Of a stretch of DNA of 48,104 nucleotides, positions 38,402-47,065 are shown in pieces. The notes under the pieces were generated by a model that saw only the letters and a program-made list of their open reading frames with translations, was not told the origin of the DNA and searched no databases. The translations under genes were made by a program, and so were the position numbers. Each line of letters opens with the position of its first letter. Within the stretch, counting starts at the first letter, position 1. Origin of the DNA: Pseudomonadaceae bacterium (GTDB taxonomy: Bacteria > Pseudomonadota > Gammaproteobacteria > Pseudomonadales > Pseudomonadaceae); the NCBI GenBank assembly GCA_019747075.1, contig JAIERF010000051.1, positions 1-48,104 of the forward strand, given 5' to 3'.

Positions 38402-39232
38402 ATGCTCAGCCCCTACATGTCCCCGATTGAACGCGTGTGGTTCTACAGCCTGCGCATCCTCTGCGGCCTGGTGCTGCTGTTTCTGATTCTGCCGGTGCTG
38501 GTCATCGTGCCGCTGTCGTTCAACTCCGGCAGCTTCTTGGTCTATCCGCTGCAGGGCTTTTCCCTGCACTGGTACCAGGACTTCTTCAGCTCGGCCGACT
38601 GGATGCGTTCGCTGCAGAACAGCATGATCATCGCCCCGGCGGCCACCCTGCTGGCCATGGTGTTCGGCACCCTGGCGGCCATCGGCCTGACCCGCGGCGA
38701 GTTCCGTGGCAAGGCGTTGGTGATGAGCCTGGTGATTTCGCCGATGGTGGTGCCGGTGGTGATCGTCGGTGTGTCCAGCTATCTGTTCTTTGCTCCGCTG
38801 GGCCTGGGTAACAGCTACCTGGCGCTGATCCTGGTGCACGCCGTGCTGGGCGTGCCCTTTGTGATCATCACCGTGTCGGCCACCCTGCAGGGTTTCAACT
38901 ACAACCTGGTGCGTGCTGCGGCCAGTTTGGGTGCTTCGCCGCTGACCGCGTTCTTCCGGGTGACCTTGCCGCTGATTGCGCCGGGGGTGATTTCCGGTGC
39001 GCTGTTTGCCTTCGCCACCTCGTTCGACGAAGTGGTGGTGACCCTGTTCCTCGCCGGCCCCGAGCAAGCCACCTTGCCACGGCAGATGTTCAGCGGCATC
39101 CGTGAAAACCTCAGCCCGACCATCGCCGCCGCGGCGACCCTGTTGATCGGTTTTTCCATTGTCCTGCTGCTGACCCTGGAGTGGCTGCGCGGTCGTAGCG
39201 AGAAAATGCGTACCTCGGCCAGTCACGAATAA
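38402..39232 (+). CDS. agtD: ABC transporter permease AgtD
   Basis: A 276-residue inner-membrane permease of the PotC type. The ATG at 38402, with GGAG upstream, gives the family N-terminus; the upstream open frame lies in the repeat spacer. It has six hydrophobic segments, beginning ILCGLVLLFLILPVLVIVPLSFNSG. The EAA loop that docks on the ATPase is VRAAASLGASPLTAFFRVTLPLIAPG (about 175-200). Together with AgtC it forms the transmembrane channel. Last gene of agtABCD. Confidence 0.94.
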   Translation: MLSPYMSPIERVWFYSLRILCGLVLLFLILPVLVIVPLSFNSGSFLVYPLQGFSLHWYQDFFSSADWMRSLQNSMIIAPAATLLAMVFGTLAAIGLTRGEFRGKALVMSLVISPMVVPVVIVGVSSYLFFAPLGLGNSYLALILVHAVLGVPFVIITVSATLQGFNYNLVRAAASLGASPLTAFFRVTLPLIAPGVISGALFAFATSFDEVVVTLFLAGPEQATLPRQMFSGIRENLSPTIAAAATLLIGFSIVLLLTLEWLRGRSEKMRTSASHE

Positions 39233-39336
39233 CCGCCTGCGACCAAGGTCGTGCCCGCCGCTGACACAGGACAACCGCCAGCGGCGACGACTCAGGCTAC
39301 AATGCGCGCCATCGTGAATCTGCCCCGAGGTGCGCC

Positions 39337-40011
39337 ATGCAGCCTTTTGCCATTGCTCCGTCCATCCTGTCCGCCGACTTCGCCCGCCTCGGCGAGGAAG
39401 TCGATAACGTTCTCGCCGCTGGCGCCGACATCGTCCACTTCGATGTTATGGACAACCACTACGTCCCCAACCTGACCATCGGCCCGATGGTGTGCACGGC
39501 GCTGCGCAAGTACGGCATCACCGCGCCGATTGACGTGCACCTGATGGTCTCGCCGGTGGATCGCATCATTGGCGACTTTATCGAGGCTGGTGCCAGCTAC
39601 ATCACCTTCCACCCGGAAGCCAGCGGCCACATCGACCGTTCCCTGCAGCTGATCAAGGACGGTGGCTGCAAGGCCGGCCTGGTGTTCAACCCGGCAACCT
39701 CGCTGGAAAGCCTCAAGTACGTGATGGACAAGGTCGACATGATCCTGCTGATGAGCGTCAACCCAGGCTTCGGCGGGCAGAAATTTATCCCTGGCACCCT
39801 CGACAAGCTGCGCGAGGCGCGGGCTCTGATCGAAGCCTCCGGGCGCGACATTCGTCTGGAGATCGACGGCGGCGTCAACGTCAAGAACATCCGCGAAATC
39901 GCTGCTGCTGGCGCCGATACCTTTGTCGCCGGCTCGGCGATCTTCAATACCCCGAACTATGCCGAAGTGATCGCCGCGATGCGTGCCGAGCTCGCGCTCG
40001 CCCGCGGATGA
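39337..40011 (+). CDS. rpe: Ribulose-phosphate 3-epimerase Rpe
   Basis: A 224-residue TIM-barrel enzyme that interconverts ribulose-5-P and xylulose-5-P in the pentose phosphate pathway. [36 protein letters not shown] (metal His and Asp), [21 protein letters not shown] and [12 protein letters not shown] are the classic motifs. TACAAT about 40 bp upstream could be a -10 box. It overlaps gph by 4 bp. Confidence 0.97.
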   Translation: MQPFAIAPSILSADFARLGEEVDNVLAAGADIVHFDVMDNHYVPNLTIGPMVCTALRKYGITAPIDVHLMVSPVDRIIGDFIEAGASYITFHPEASGHIDRSLQLIKDGGCKAGLVFNPATSLESLKYVMDKVDMILLMSVNPGFGGQKFIPGTLDKLREARALIEASGRDIRLEIDGGVNVKNIREIAAAGADTFVAGSAIFNTPNYAEVIAAMRAELALARG

Positions 40012-40844
40012 GTGGCTTCGAGCGCTTGCTGGCCGGTCGCCTGCCACGCCTGGTGATGTTCGATTTGGACGGCACTCTGGTTGATTCGGTGCCCGACCTG
40101 GCGGCGGCGGTCGATGAAATGCTGCTCAGCCTTGGACGCCCGCCGGCCGGTCGCGAGCAGGTGCGCAACTGGGTTGGCAATGGCGCACGGGTGCTGGTGC
40201 GGCGCGCCTTGGCGGGCGACCTGCAGCACGAGCAGGTGGCTGACGCGGATGCCGAGCACGCTCTCGACCTGTTTCTTGCCGCCTATGCCAACAGCCATGG
40301 CCTGAGTGCGATCTACCCCGGCGTGCGGGAAACCCTGAAGTGGCTCAAGCAGCAAGGCATCGAGATGGCCTTGATCACCAACAAGCCGGAGCGCTTCGTG
40401 GGTCCGCTGCTGGATGATTTGCGCATCGGCCGCTATTTCCGCTGGATCATCGGCGGCGATACCTTGCCGCAGCAAAAGCCCGATCCCACAGCCTTGCTGC
40501 ATGTGCTCCAGATGGCCGGAGTCAGCCCAGGCGAAGCGTTGTTTGTGGGTGACTCGCGCAGCGATGTGTTGGCCTCGAAGGCGGCCGGTGTCGCTTGCGT
40601 GGCCATGAGTTATGGCTATAACCACGGTCGGCCGATTGCCGAAGAGTCGCCCGCGCTGGTGATCGATGATTTGCGCGAGCTGCTGCCCGGTTGCTTCGAA
40701 ACAGCCGCTGCGCTACCGTTGCCCGATGCCGTTCAATCCCCCCGCTCAAGAGATTTAATCGTGGTGGTCCCCCGCAAACACTGGTTCATCAAGTCCGGGA
40801 TGAAAATCCTCAAGGCCCTGGCCCGCTGGCGTTGGCGCGCCTGA
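40008..40844 (+). CDS. gph: Phosphoglycolate phosphatase Gph, with a Trp-rich tail
   Basis: A 278-residue HAD-superfamily phosphatase that removes 2-phosphoglycolate made during DNA repair. Motif [14 protein letters not shown] (catalytic Asp), motif [10 protein letters not shown], motif III Lys in QQKPDPT, and motif [17 protein letters not shown] are visible. The last 40 residues (from about 238) lie beyond the HAD fold and end KHWF...ARWRWRA. The final 14 codons are also a complete leader peptide for trpE in the same frame (40800-40844). Its start overlaps the rpe stop by 4 bp. Confidence 0.96.
   Translation: MSGFERLLAGRLPRLVMFDLDGTLVDSVPDLAAAVDEMLLSLGRPPAGREQVRNWVGNGARVLVRRALAGDLQHEQVADADAEHALDLFLAAYANSHGLSAIYPGVRETLKWLKQQGIEMALITNKPERFVGPLLDDLRIGRYFRWIIGGDTLPQQKPDPTALLHVLQMAGVSPGEALFVGDSRSDVLASKAAGVACVAMSYGYNHGRPIAEESPALVIDDLRELLPGCFETAAALPLPDAVQSPRSRDLIVVVPRKHWFIKSGMKILKALARWRWRA
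40800..40844 (+). CDS. trpL: trpE leader peptide nested in the gph 3' end
   Basis: ATG at 40800 gives [14 protein letters not shown], then TGA. Two Trp codons separated by one Arg codon allow ribosome stalling when charged tRNA-Trp is scarce. A hairpin begins ten bases after the stop, and trpE starts 73 bp after it. Attenuation of trpE and trpGDC is established in P. putida. The peptide is in the gph frame, so its translation as a separate product is inference; a near-identical peptide at 46687 supports it. Confidence 0.7.
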   Translation: MKILKALARWRWRA

Positions 40845-40854
40845 CGTGTACCTG

Positions 40855-40876
40855 ACCGGCGTGCCGGTATGTTTGC
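40855..40876 (+). terminator. trpE attenuator hairpin
   Basis: ACCGG (40855-40859) pairs with CCGGT (40864-40868) around CGTG, followed by ATGTTTGC. It sits just after the Trp-rich leader stop and before trpE. It is a weak terminator, as suits an attenuator. I did not resolve the alternative antiterminator pairing by eye. Confidence 0.5.
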
Positions 40877-40917
40877 CTATTTGCTGACCGTTTGCTCCTC
40901 AAGCCACGAGGCTGATT

Positions 40918-42408
40918 ATGACCCGCGAAGAATTCCTGCGTTTAGCCGCTGCCGGCTATAACCGTATCCCTATGGCGATCGAAACCCTGGCGGATTTCGA
41001 CACCCCCTTGTCCCTGTACTTGAAGCTGGCCGACGCGCCGTACTCCTATTTGCTGGAGTCGGTGCAGGGCGGCGAGAAGTGGGGGCGTTACTCGATCATC
41101 GGCCTGCCGTGCCGCACCGTGCTGCGTGCTTACGAGCACAAGGTCTCGGTGAGCGTCGATGACGTGGTGATCGAGCAGCACGACTGCGAAGACCCGCTGG
41201 CCTTTGTCGAGGCCTTCAAAGAGCGTTATCAGGTTGCGCCGATTGCCGGCTTGCCGCGCTTCAATGGCGGCCTGGTGGGCTACTTCGGCTATGACTGCGT
41301 GCGCTACGTCGAGAAGAAACTGGCGACCTGCCCGAACCCCGATCCGCTGGGCAATCCGGACATTTTGCTGATGGTCTCCGACGCCGTGGTGGTGTTCGAC
41401 AACCTGGCTGGCAAGCTGCACGCCATCGTCCTGGCCGACCCCAGCGAAGCTGATGCTTACGAGCGCGGTCAGGCACGCCTGGCCGAGCTGATGGAGCAAC
41501 TGCGCCAGCCGATTACCCCGCGCCGTGGCCTCGATTTGAGCGCCTTGGGCGAAACGGCGGAGCCGACCTTCCGCTCCAGCTTCAGCCGTGAGGACTACGA
41601 GCGCGCCGTCGATACCATCAAGGAATACATCCTCGCCGGCGACTGCATGCAGGTGGTGCCGTCGCAGCGCATGAGCATCGATTTCTCGGCGGCGCCCATC
41701 GACCTGTACCGCGCCCTGCGCTGCTTCAACCCGACGCCGTATATGTACTTCTTCAACTTCGGCGACTTCCATGTAGTGGGCAGCTCGCCGGAAGTGCTGG
41801 TGCGAGTAGAGGACGGTCTGGTCACCGTGCGGCCGATTGCCGGCACCCGTCCGCGGGGTGCTACCGAGGAAGCCGATCTGGCCCTGGAACAGGACCTGTT
41901 GGCCGACGCCAAAGAGATTGCCGAGCACCTGATGCTGATCGATTTGGGCCGCAATGATGCTGGCCGAGTGTCGGAGACCGGCTCGGTGAAGGTCACCGAG
42001 AAGATGGTGATCGAGCGCTATTCCAACGTCATGCACATCGTCTCCAACGTCAACGGTCAGCTGAAGCAGGGCCTAAGTGCAATGGACGCGCTGCGTGCGA
42101 TTCTGCCGGCCGGCACCTTGTCCGGCGCGCCGAAGATTCGCGCGATGGAAATCATCGACGAGCTGGAGCCGGTCAAGCGCGGTGTCTATGGCGGCGCCGT
42201 GGGTTATTTGGCGTGGAACGGCAATATGGACACGGCGATTGCGATCCGCACGGCGGTGATCAAGAACGGTGAGCTGCACGTGCAGGCCGGTGGCGGCATT
42301 GTTGCCGACTCGGTGCCGGCGCTGGAGTGGGAAGAAACCCTGAACAAGCGTCGCGCCATGTTCCGCGCCGTGGCCCTGGCCGAACACACGCACAAAACTT
42401 ACGGCTGA
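40918..42408 (+). CDS. trpE: Anthranilate synthase component I TrpE
   Basis: A 496-residue subunit that makes anthranilate from chorismate using ammonia supplied by TrpG. The N-terminal [15 protein letters not shown] motif is the feedback site for tryptophan. The catalytic C-terminal domain has [61 protein letters not shown] and [21 protein letters not shown]. Expression is probably controlled by the leader at 40800. Its partner trpG should lie just downstream but is interrupted at 46908. Confidence 0.98.
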   Translation: MTREEFLRLAAAGYNRIPMAIETLADFDTPLSLYLKLADAPYSYLLESVQGGEKWGRYSIIGLPCRTVLRAYEHKVSVSVDDVVIEQHDCEDPLAFVEAFKERYQVAPIAGLPRFNGGLVGYFGYDCVRYVEKKLATCPNPDPLGNPDILLMVSDAVVVFDNLAGKLHAIVLADPSEADAYERGQARLAELMEQLRQPITPRRGLDLSALGETAEPTFRSSFSREDYERAVDTIKEYILAGDCMQVVPSQRMSIDFSAAPIDLYRALRCFNPTPYMYFFNFGDFHVVGSSPEVLVRVEDGLVTVRPIAGTRPRGATEEADLALEQDLLADAKEIAEHLMLIDLGRNDAGRVSETGSVKVTEKMVIERYSNVMHIVSNVNGQLKQGLSAMDALRAILPAGTLSGAPKIRAMEIIDELEPVKRGVYGGAVGYLAWNGNMDTAIAIRTAVIKNGELHVQAGGGIVADSVPALEWEETLNKRRAMFRAVALAEHTHKTYG

Positions 42409-42493
42409 AACCTCGCGGCCTGCCTGCGGGCAGGCCTTGCGCGAGCTCGCCGCCCGCCCGTTGTTGGTTGAATCGTTACGCTGGAGCTTACCC

Positions 42494-45400
42494 ATGCCTG
42501 CGCCCCAAGCGCCTTCTGCTCTGGCAGTACTGCCGGACAACTACAAGGCACTGCTGTATGTGCTGGCGTTGTCTTTCCCTGGGCAGCTGAAGACCGCGCT
42601 GGTGCGTCACCTGCGCGAGATGGGTGTGCGCGCGTCGGCCGCCCGTGCCTTTGATGCCGCCTCACTGAACGAAATTCTTGAGCCCTTGCAGCGCCTGCAA
42701 TGGTTGTCCGAAGCAGGCTCCGGGCAGCCGATTTGCCTGTTGCCGGGACGCCGCAACCTGGTGTTGCAGCAGCTCAGTGGCGACAGCAACAAAGACCGCT
42801 GGCTGGACCTGTTGCGCAGCAGCTTGGGCGCGCCGCGCGCCGGCTGGGAAGTGCAGACCCAGGAATATCAGCTTCATAGTCTGTGGCTGGCGATCTTGCA
42901 GGGCCAAGCCTTTGAGCTGCGGCAGATCCTTGAGCGCCTGGCCAGTTGGAATGTAGAGGCACCGGCCCAGCAGTTGTTCAGTGATGACGCGGGCAAACAG
43001 GTGTTCGCCAGCGTGGGCCAGGAGGTGCAAATCCTCTTGTTGCAAGACTATCTGAACCAGCTCAACTGGCGCTTGCAGCCGGCTGCCGAGGTCTATCGGG
43101 TGGCCCTGACGCTGTTCAAACGCGCTCCGCAACAGGCCGAGCTGGGTTTGCAGCTGACGTTGCAGGCGTTGTGGCGTGGAGATTGGGCGCAGTTCAGTCG
43201 CCTGGTTGAGGAGGTCGCTGGCGTACCTGGAGCCTTTATCCGGGGCTTGCTCAGCGGCGATAGCAGCAGTGCCCTGGCGGCCTTGCAGGCGTGGAACGGC
43301 ATGCGCCGGCCGACCAAAAAACGCAGCCTGGAATTGCCGCCGTTGTTGCATGGCTTCTACTGCCTGGCCCTGCTGGCAGGCGGCGATCCGCAGCACTTCC
43401 CGGCGCTTAAACAGGCGATTGGGCTGGGCTTGAAGGAACATTACGGGCGCGCTTATCCGGCCCTGTCGATGTTGCTCGAGCAGTTGCAGGGCAGCAGTCA
43501 GGGCCAGGATCAGGGGCTGCGCGGCACCCTGGCATTCAACGGCTTCGACGGCCTGCTGCTGGCGCTCGGGGTGTACTGGCGCGATGCCGAAGAAGGCCGC
43601 TTGCCCGGCTGGCAAAAACTCCTGGAAGCCTTCCAGCGCCAACTCAGCGCCGACGGTTATCACTGGCTGGCCGCCGAGGTCGAGGCCTTGTTGGCCGAGC
43701 AGGCCGGGCAACCCTGGCAGGCGCCGCAGTGGTATGCCAGCGCCGGGCTGGTGCCGCTGGTCCGGCTCTATCAGCGCCAGGCCGCCTGGCAGCATGCGCT
43801 GACCGCCCTGGCGTTGCTTAATCCGCAAAATGTCGCCGCCACGGCCGCCAGCAGCAGTCGTTTGGCCTGGCTGATCAACGGCCAGGGCGCCCATATCCAG
43901 GTCGAGCCGCGCGAGCAGAAACTCAGCGCCAAGGGCCAGTGGAGCAAGGGTCGCGCCGTGGCCTTGAAGCGCTTGCTGGAGGACGGCGAGCGCCTGGATT
44001 TCCTCCTTGAGCAGGACCGCCAGGCCATCCGCATGATCCAGTCGGCGGTCGATTACTACGGCGGCGTGCGTTACGAATTGCCGGCCGAGTTGGCGCTGCC
44101 ACGCCTGGTCGGCCATCCGGCGCTGTATTTGGGCGATGGCGCCGATGTGCGCATCGACCTGTTGCTGGGTAAGGCCAGCCTGCAGCTGCATTCGCAAGGT
44201 GAACAGATTCATCTACAGCTGGAGCCGCCAGAGCTGCAAAAGAGCGGCAACATGCTGCTCTACAAAGAAACCCCGACGCGGCTGCTGGTGTATCCGGTCA
44301 GTCGTGAACTGCGCCAGATCATCGACATTATCGGTCATGGCCTCACCGTGCCGCAGGCCGGTAAGGCGCAGTTGATCGACGCCATCAGTGCCATCGCGCC
44401 GTTGTTGCCGATTCATTCGGACTTACCCGAGCTGGCCGCGCACCTCGATTGCGTGCCCGCCGATGCCACCCTGTATGCCCACCTGTTGCCGCTGCAGGGC
44501 GGGTTGCGCCTGCAATTGCTGGTGCGCCCACTGGCCAACAGCAGCTGGTTCCGCCCCGGCATTGGCTTGGCCAATGTGCTCGGCGAGCTGGACGGCCGTG
44601 CGCTGCAGGCCACTCGCGACCTGGCGGCAGAAACCGCCACCCTGGAATGGGCGCTGGCGGCGTGTCCGGCCTTGGCTCAAGCCGAGTGCGATGGCCAGGA
44701 ATGGCAGCTGGCCGAACCTCAGGATGCTTTGCAGGTGCTCAGCGAGTTGCAGGCCCTGGATGGTGAGCGCGTGCAGTGCGTGTGGCCGGAAGGCGAGCGC
44801 ATGCGCATCAAGGCGCGGCCGGGCATGCGTCAGCTCAAGCTGGGCCTCAAACAGCAGGGCGACTGGTTTGTCTTGGCTGGTGAAGTGCAGCTGGATGACG
44901 GCCGGGTGCTGCATCTACGGCAGTTACTGGAGTTGCTGAAAACCAACAAAGGGCGCTTTCTCAAGCTCGGTGATCAGGATTGGCTGGCCCTCAGCAGCAG
45001 TCTGCGCAAGCACCTGGATGAGCTGGCCTACCTGGCTGACGGCGTCGACGATGACGGCCTGCGCCTCAATCTGCTGACCGCGCCGCTGCTCGCTGGGCTG
45101 GCGGACGAAGCCGGTGAGTTCCAGGCCGACGAACACTGGCAGAGCCATCTGCAGCGCCTCGAATCCTTGCAGAATTTCCAGCCGCAGGTGCCGAGCACCC
45201 TGCAGGCCGAGTTGCGCGATTACCAGCGCGAGGGCTTTGCCTGGCTGGCACGCTTGGCCGAGTGGGGCGTGGGCGCCTGCCTGGCGGATGACATGGGCCT
45301 GGGCAAAACAGTGCAGACCCTGGCTCTGATGCTTCAGCGCGCGCCGCGTGGACCGCAATTAGTGGTGGCGCCGACCTCGGTGGCGATCAATTGGCTGAGT

Positions 45401-46585
45401 GAGGCGCAGCGCTTTGCGCCGACCCTCAACGTGCACAACTACCAGCAAACCCGCAGCCTTGAAGGCGTGGGCCCGCTGGACCTGGTGGTGGTCAGCTACG
45501 GCCTGCTGCAACAGGATCACCAGGCCTTCGTCGCTCAGCACTGGACGAGCGTGGTGCTGGACGAAGCCCAGGCGATCAAGAATGCCGGCAGCAAACGCTC
45601 CCAGGCGGCGATGACCCTTCAGGCCGATTTCAAACTGATCGCCACCGGCACGCCGCTGGAGAATCACCTCGGCGAATTGTGGAACCTGTTTCGTTTTATC
45701 AACCCAGGCCTGCTGGGCAGTCAAGAGCGCTTTGCCGAACGCTTCAGCACGCCGATCGAGCGCGGCGAGCAGTCGGCGCGCAAGGCCCTCAAGGCTCTGA
45801 TCCAGCCGTTTATCCTGCGCCGGTTGAAGAGCCAGGTGCTGGATGAACTGCCGCCGCGCACCGAGATCACCTACAAAGTGCCGCTTTCCGCGGAAGAGGC
45901 ACATTACTACGAGGCGCTGCGCCAGCAGGCCGTGCAGTCGCTGATCAGCGCACCGGCCGGACAGAATCAGTCCTTGCAGGTGTTGGCGGAAATCACCCGG
46001 TTGCGCCGTTTCTGCTGTCACCCCAGCCTGGTGATGCCAGGCGCCGGGCTGGCTGGCAGCAAGTTGGCGGCCTTCGCCGAGATCGTCGCCGAGTTGCTGG
46101 AGAACAAACACAAGGCTCTGGTGTTCAGCCAGTTCGTCGACCACCTGACGATTGTCCGGGGTTGGCTCGATGAGCAGGGTATTCACTATCAATACCTAGA
46201 TGGCTCAACCTCGCCGAAAGAACGCAAGGCGCGCATGGATGCCTTCCAGGCCGGTGTGGGGGAAATCTTCCTGATCAGCCTCAAGGCCGGCGGCACCGGT
46301 TTGAACCTGACGGCGGCGGATTACGTGATCCACCTCGATCCCTGGTGGAACCCGGCGGTGGAAGATCAGGCCAGCGACCGAGCTCACCGCATGGGTCAGT
46401 TGCGCCCGGTGACCATTTACCGACTGGTCACCGAGCACACCATTGAGGAGCAGATCGTCGCCCTGCACAGCAAGAAGCGCGCCCTGGCGGACAGCCTGCT
46501 GGACGGTGGCGAGCTGAGCGCCAAGCTGGATGCCGATGCCCTGCTGAGTTTGCTGCGCGGCGATTATCAGGGCCTTGGCCTGTGA
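42494..46585 (+). CDS. SNF2-family DEAD/DEAH helicase (large, RapA-like)
   Basis: A protein of about 1,363 residues; the ATG at 42494 has GGAG seven bases upstream. The first about 900 residues are helical with no motif I recognise. The SNF2 motor follows: DDMGLGKTVQTLAL (Walker A, about 932), DEAQAIKNAGSKRSQA (motif II, about 1021), ATGTPLENHLGELW, and the helicase C part KALVFSQFVDHL, LISLKAGGTGLNLTAADYVIHLDPWWNPAVEDQASDRAHRMGQ (about 1265-1300). Such motors move along double-stranded DNA and displace proteins such as stalled polymerase. It sits between trpE and the trpG leader. Confidence 0.92.
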   Translation: MPAPQAPSALAVLPDNYKALLYVLALSFPGQLKTALVRHLREMGVRASAARAFDAASLNEILEPLQRLQWLSEAGSGQPICLLPGRRNLVLQQLSGDSNKDRWLDLLRSSLGAPRAGWEVQTQEYQLHSLWLAILQGQAFELRQILERLASWNVEAPAQQLFSDDAGKQVFASVGQEVQILLLQDYLNQLNWRLQPAAEVYRVALTLFKRAPQQAELGLQLTLQALWRGDWAQFSRLVEEVAGVPGAFIRGLLSGDSSSALAALQAWNGMRRPTKKRSLELPPLLHGFYCLALLAGGDPQHFPALKQAIGLGLKEHYGRAYPALSMLLEQLQGSSQGQDQGLRGTLAFNGFDGLLLALGVYWRDAEEGRLPGWQKLLEAFQRQLSADGYHWLAAEVEALLAEQAGQPWQAPQWYASAGLVPLVRLYQRQAAWQHALTALALLNPQNVAATAASSSRLAWLINGQGAHIQVEPREQKLSAKGQWSKGRAVALKRLLEDGERLDFLLEQDRQAIRMIQSAVDYYGGVRYELPAELALPRLVGHPALYLGDGADVRIDLLLGKASLQLHSQGEQIHLQLEPPELQKSGNMLLYKETPTRLLVYPVSRELRQIIDIIGHGLTVPQAGKAQLIDAISAIAPLLPIHSDLPELAAHLDCVPADATLYAHLLPLQGGLRLQLLVRPLANSSWFRPGIGLANVLGELDGRALQATRDLAAETATLEWALAACPALAQAECDGQEWQLAEPQDALQVLSELQALDGERVQCVWPEGERMRIKARPGMRQLKLGLKQQGDWFVLAGEVQLDDGRVLHLRQLLELLKTNKGRFLKLGDQDWLALSSSLRKHLDELAYLADGVDDDGLRLNLLTAPLLAGLADEAGEFQADEHWQSHLQRLESLQNFQPQVPSTLQAELRDYQREGFAWLARLAEWGVGACLADDMGLGKTVQTLALMLQRAPRGPQLVVAPTSVAINWLSEAQRFAPTLNVHNYQQTRSLEGVGPLDLVVVSYGLLQQDHQAFVAQHWTSVVLDEAQAIKNAGSKRSQAAMTLQADFKLIATGTPLENHLGELWNLFRFINPGLLGSQERFAERFSTPIERGEQSARKALKALIQPFILRRLKSQVLDELPPRTEITYKVPLSAEEAHYYEALRQQAVQSLISAPAGQNQSLQVLAEITRLRRFCCHPSLVMPGAGLAGSKLAAFAEIVAELLENKHKALVFSQFVDHLTIVRGWLDEQGIHYQYLDGSTSPKERKARMDAFQAGVGEIFLISLKAGGTGLNLTAADYVIHLDPWWNPAVEDQASDRAHRMGQLRPVTIYRLVTEHTIEEQIVALHSKKRALADSLLDGGELSAKLDADALLSLLRGDYQGLGL

Positions 46586-46605
46586 TGGCCTTCGGCCGAT
46601 CAATA

Positions 46606-46635
46606 TTGCGCGGCGGTCTGTGCGTGGGCTACTGT
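46606..46635 (+). promoter_or_regulatory. Candidate promoter of the trpG leader
   Basis: TTGCGC (46606-46611) and TACTGT (46630-46635) are 18 bases apart, 50 bp upstream of the leader ATG and just after the helicase stop. A moderate match to sigma-70; placed by position and spacing. Confidence 0.4.
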
Positions 46636-46686
46636 GCGGGAATAGCGCAACGAGACAGTCCCGTGGCATTCAGCAGTACCCTCCTG

Positions 46687-46731
46687 ATGCGTCTGATCAA
46701 GGGCCACGCCCGCTGGCGTTGGCGCACTTGA
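46687..46731 (+). CDS. trpL: trpGDC leader peptide (orphaned)
   Basis: MRLIKGHARWRWRT then TGA, sharing ARWRWR and the overall plan with the trpE leader at 40800. An in-frame GTG at 46663 could add eight residues; the ribosome-binding site is weak for either start. A hairpin begins ten bases after the stop and the trpG ATG lies 155 bp further on. Independent attenuation of trpGDC is known in P. putida. Here the gene it should control is broken seven codons in. Confidence 0.75.
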   Translation: MRLIKGHARWRWRT

Positions 46732-46740
46732 TCCCTCCCC

Positions 46741-46764
46741 GCCGACTCAGCGTCGGCCGTTTTG
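46741..46764 (+). terminator. trpG attenuator hairpin
   Basis: GCCGAC (46741-46746) pairs perfectly with GTCGGC (46752-46757) around a 5-base loop, then CGTTTTG. It begins ten bases after the leader stop, the same geometry as the trpE attenuator. Confidence 0.65.
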
Positions 46765-46886
46765 TGTTGCCTCTGCACTGCGTATCACTGGCCTGCAGCC
46801 CGTCGCTTAAAGCGCGCGGCGCGAGACGCCCGGCAGTATCAGGGTTTTAAATTTAAGCGCAGTAGAAGCAAAGGGTTGAGCAAGAA

Positions 46887-46928
46887 ATGCTGCTAATGAT
46901 CGATAACTGGCATCCTGTTTTTTTCTGA
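46887..46928 (+). pseudogene. trpG: trpG 5' end, interrupted after codon 7 by an integrative element
   Basis: ATG CTG CTA ATG ATC GAT AAC encodes MLLMIDN, the invariant start of Pseudomonas TrpG (MLLMIDNYDSFTYN, established knowledge). From 46909 the sequence no longer matches: the frame reads WHPVFF and stops at 46926-46928. TrpG supplies ammonia from glutamine to TrpE. The match, the upstream attenuator and the integrase just downstream show that a mobile element entered here. The rest of trpG probably lies beyond the far end of the element, off the window, possibly with a replacement start. Confidence 0.8.
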
Positions 46929-46955
46929 TTTCTTTGATTCAATATTTTTGATGAT

Positions 46956-46990
46956 GGCCCCGTATTTCGGGGCTTTCATGTTTTTGTGGC
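46956..46990 (+). terminator. Terminator at the inner edge of the island
   Basis: GCCCCG (46957-46962) pairs with CGGGGC (46968-46973) around TATTT, followed by TTTCATGTTTTT. It would stop transcription coming from the trpG promoter before the integrase. Confidence 0.7.
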
Positions 46991-47019
46991 GTTAGTTTGT
47001 ACATTGCCAGCCAAATTAA

Positions 47020-47040
47020 TTGGGGGTACGGTTGGGGGTA
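47020..47040 (+). repeat. Paired TTGGGGGTA repeats, probable integrase arm sites
   Basis: TTGGGGGTA occurs at 47020-47028 and 47032-47040, exactly 12 bp apart, immediately before the integrase. Such pairs commonly precede P4-type integrases and mark their arm-binding sites. The 12-bp period is the same as in the repeat beside tRNA-Ile2. Confidence 0.65.
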
Positions 47041-47065
47041 TAAATCATTATCCGGTAGATCGCGC

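Noticed and set aside
37113..39274. Two long minus-strand frames opposite agtC and agtD, rich in His, Gln and Arg
   Set aside because: Typical of the reverse complement of membrane-protein codons; no start signal or motif.
42417..42436. GC-rich hairpin after trpE as a terminator
   Set aside because: An 8-bp stem but no T-run follows, so a terminator role is not supported.
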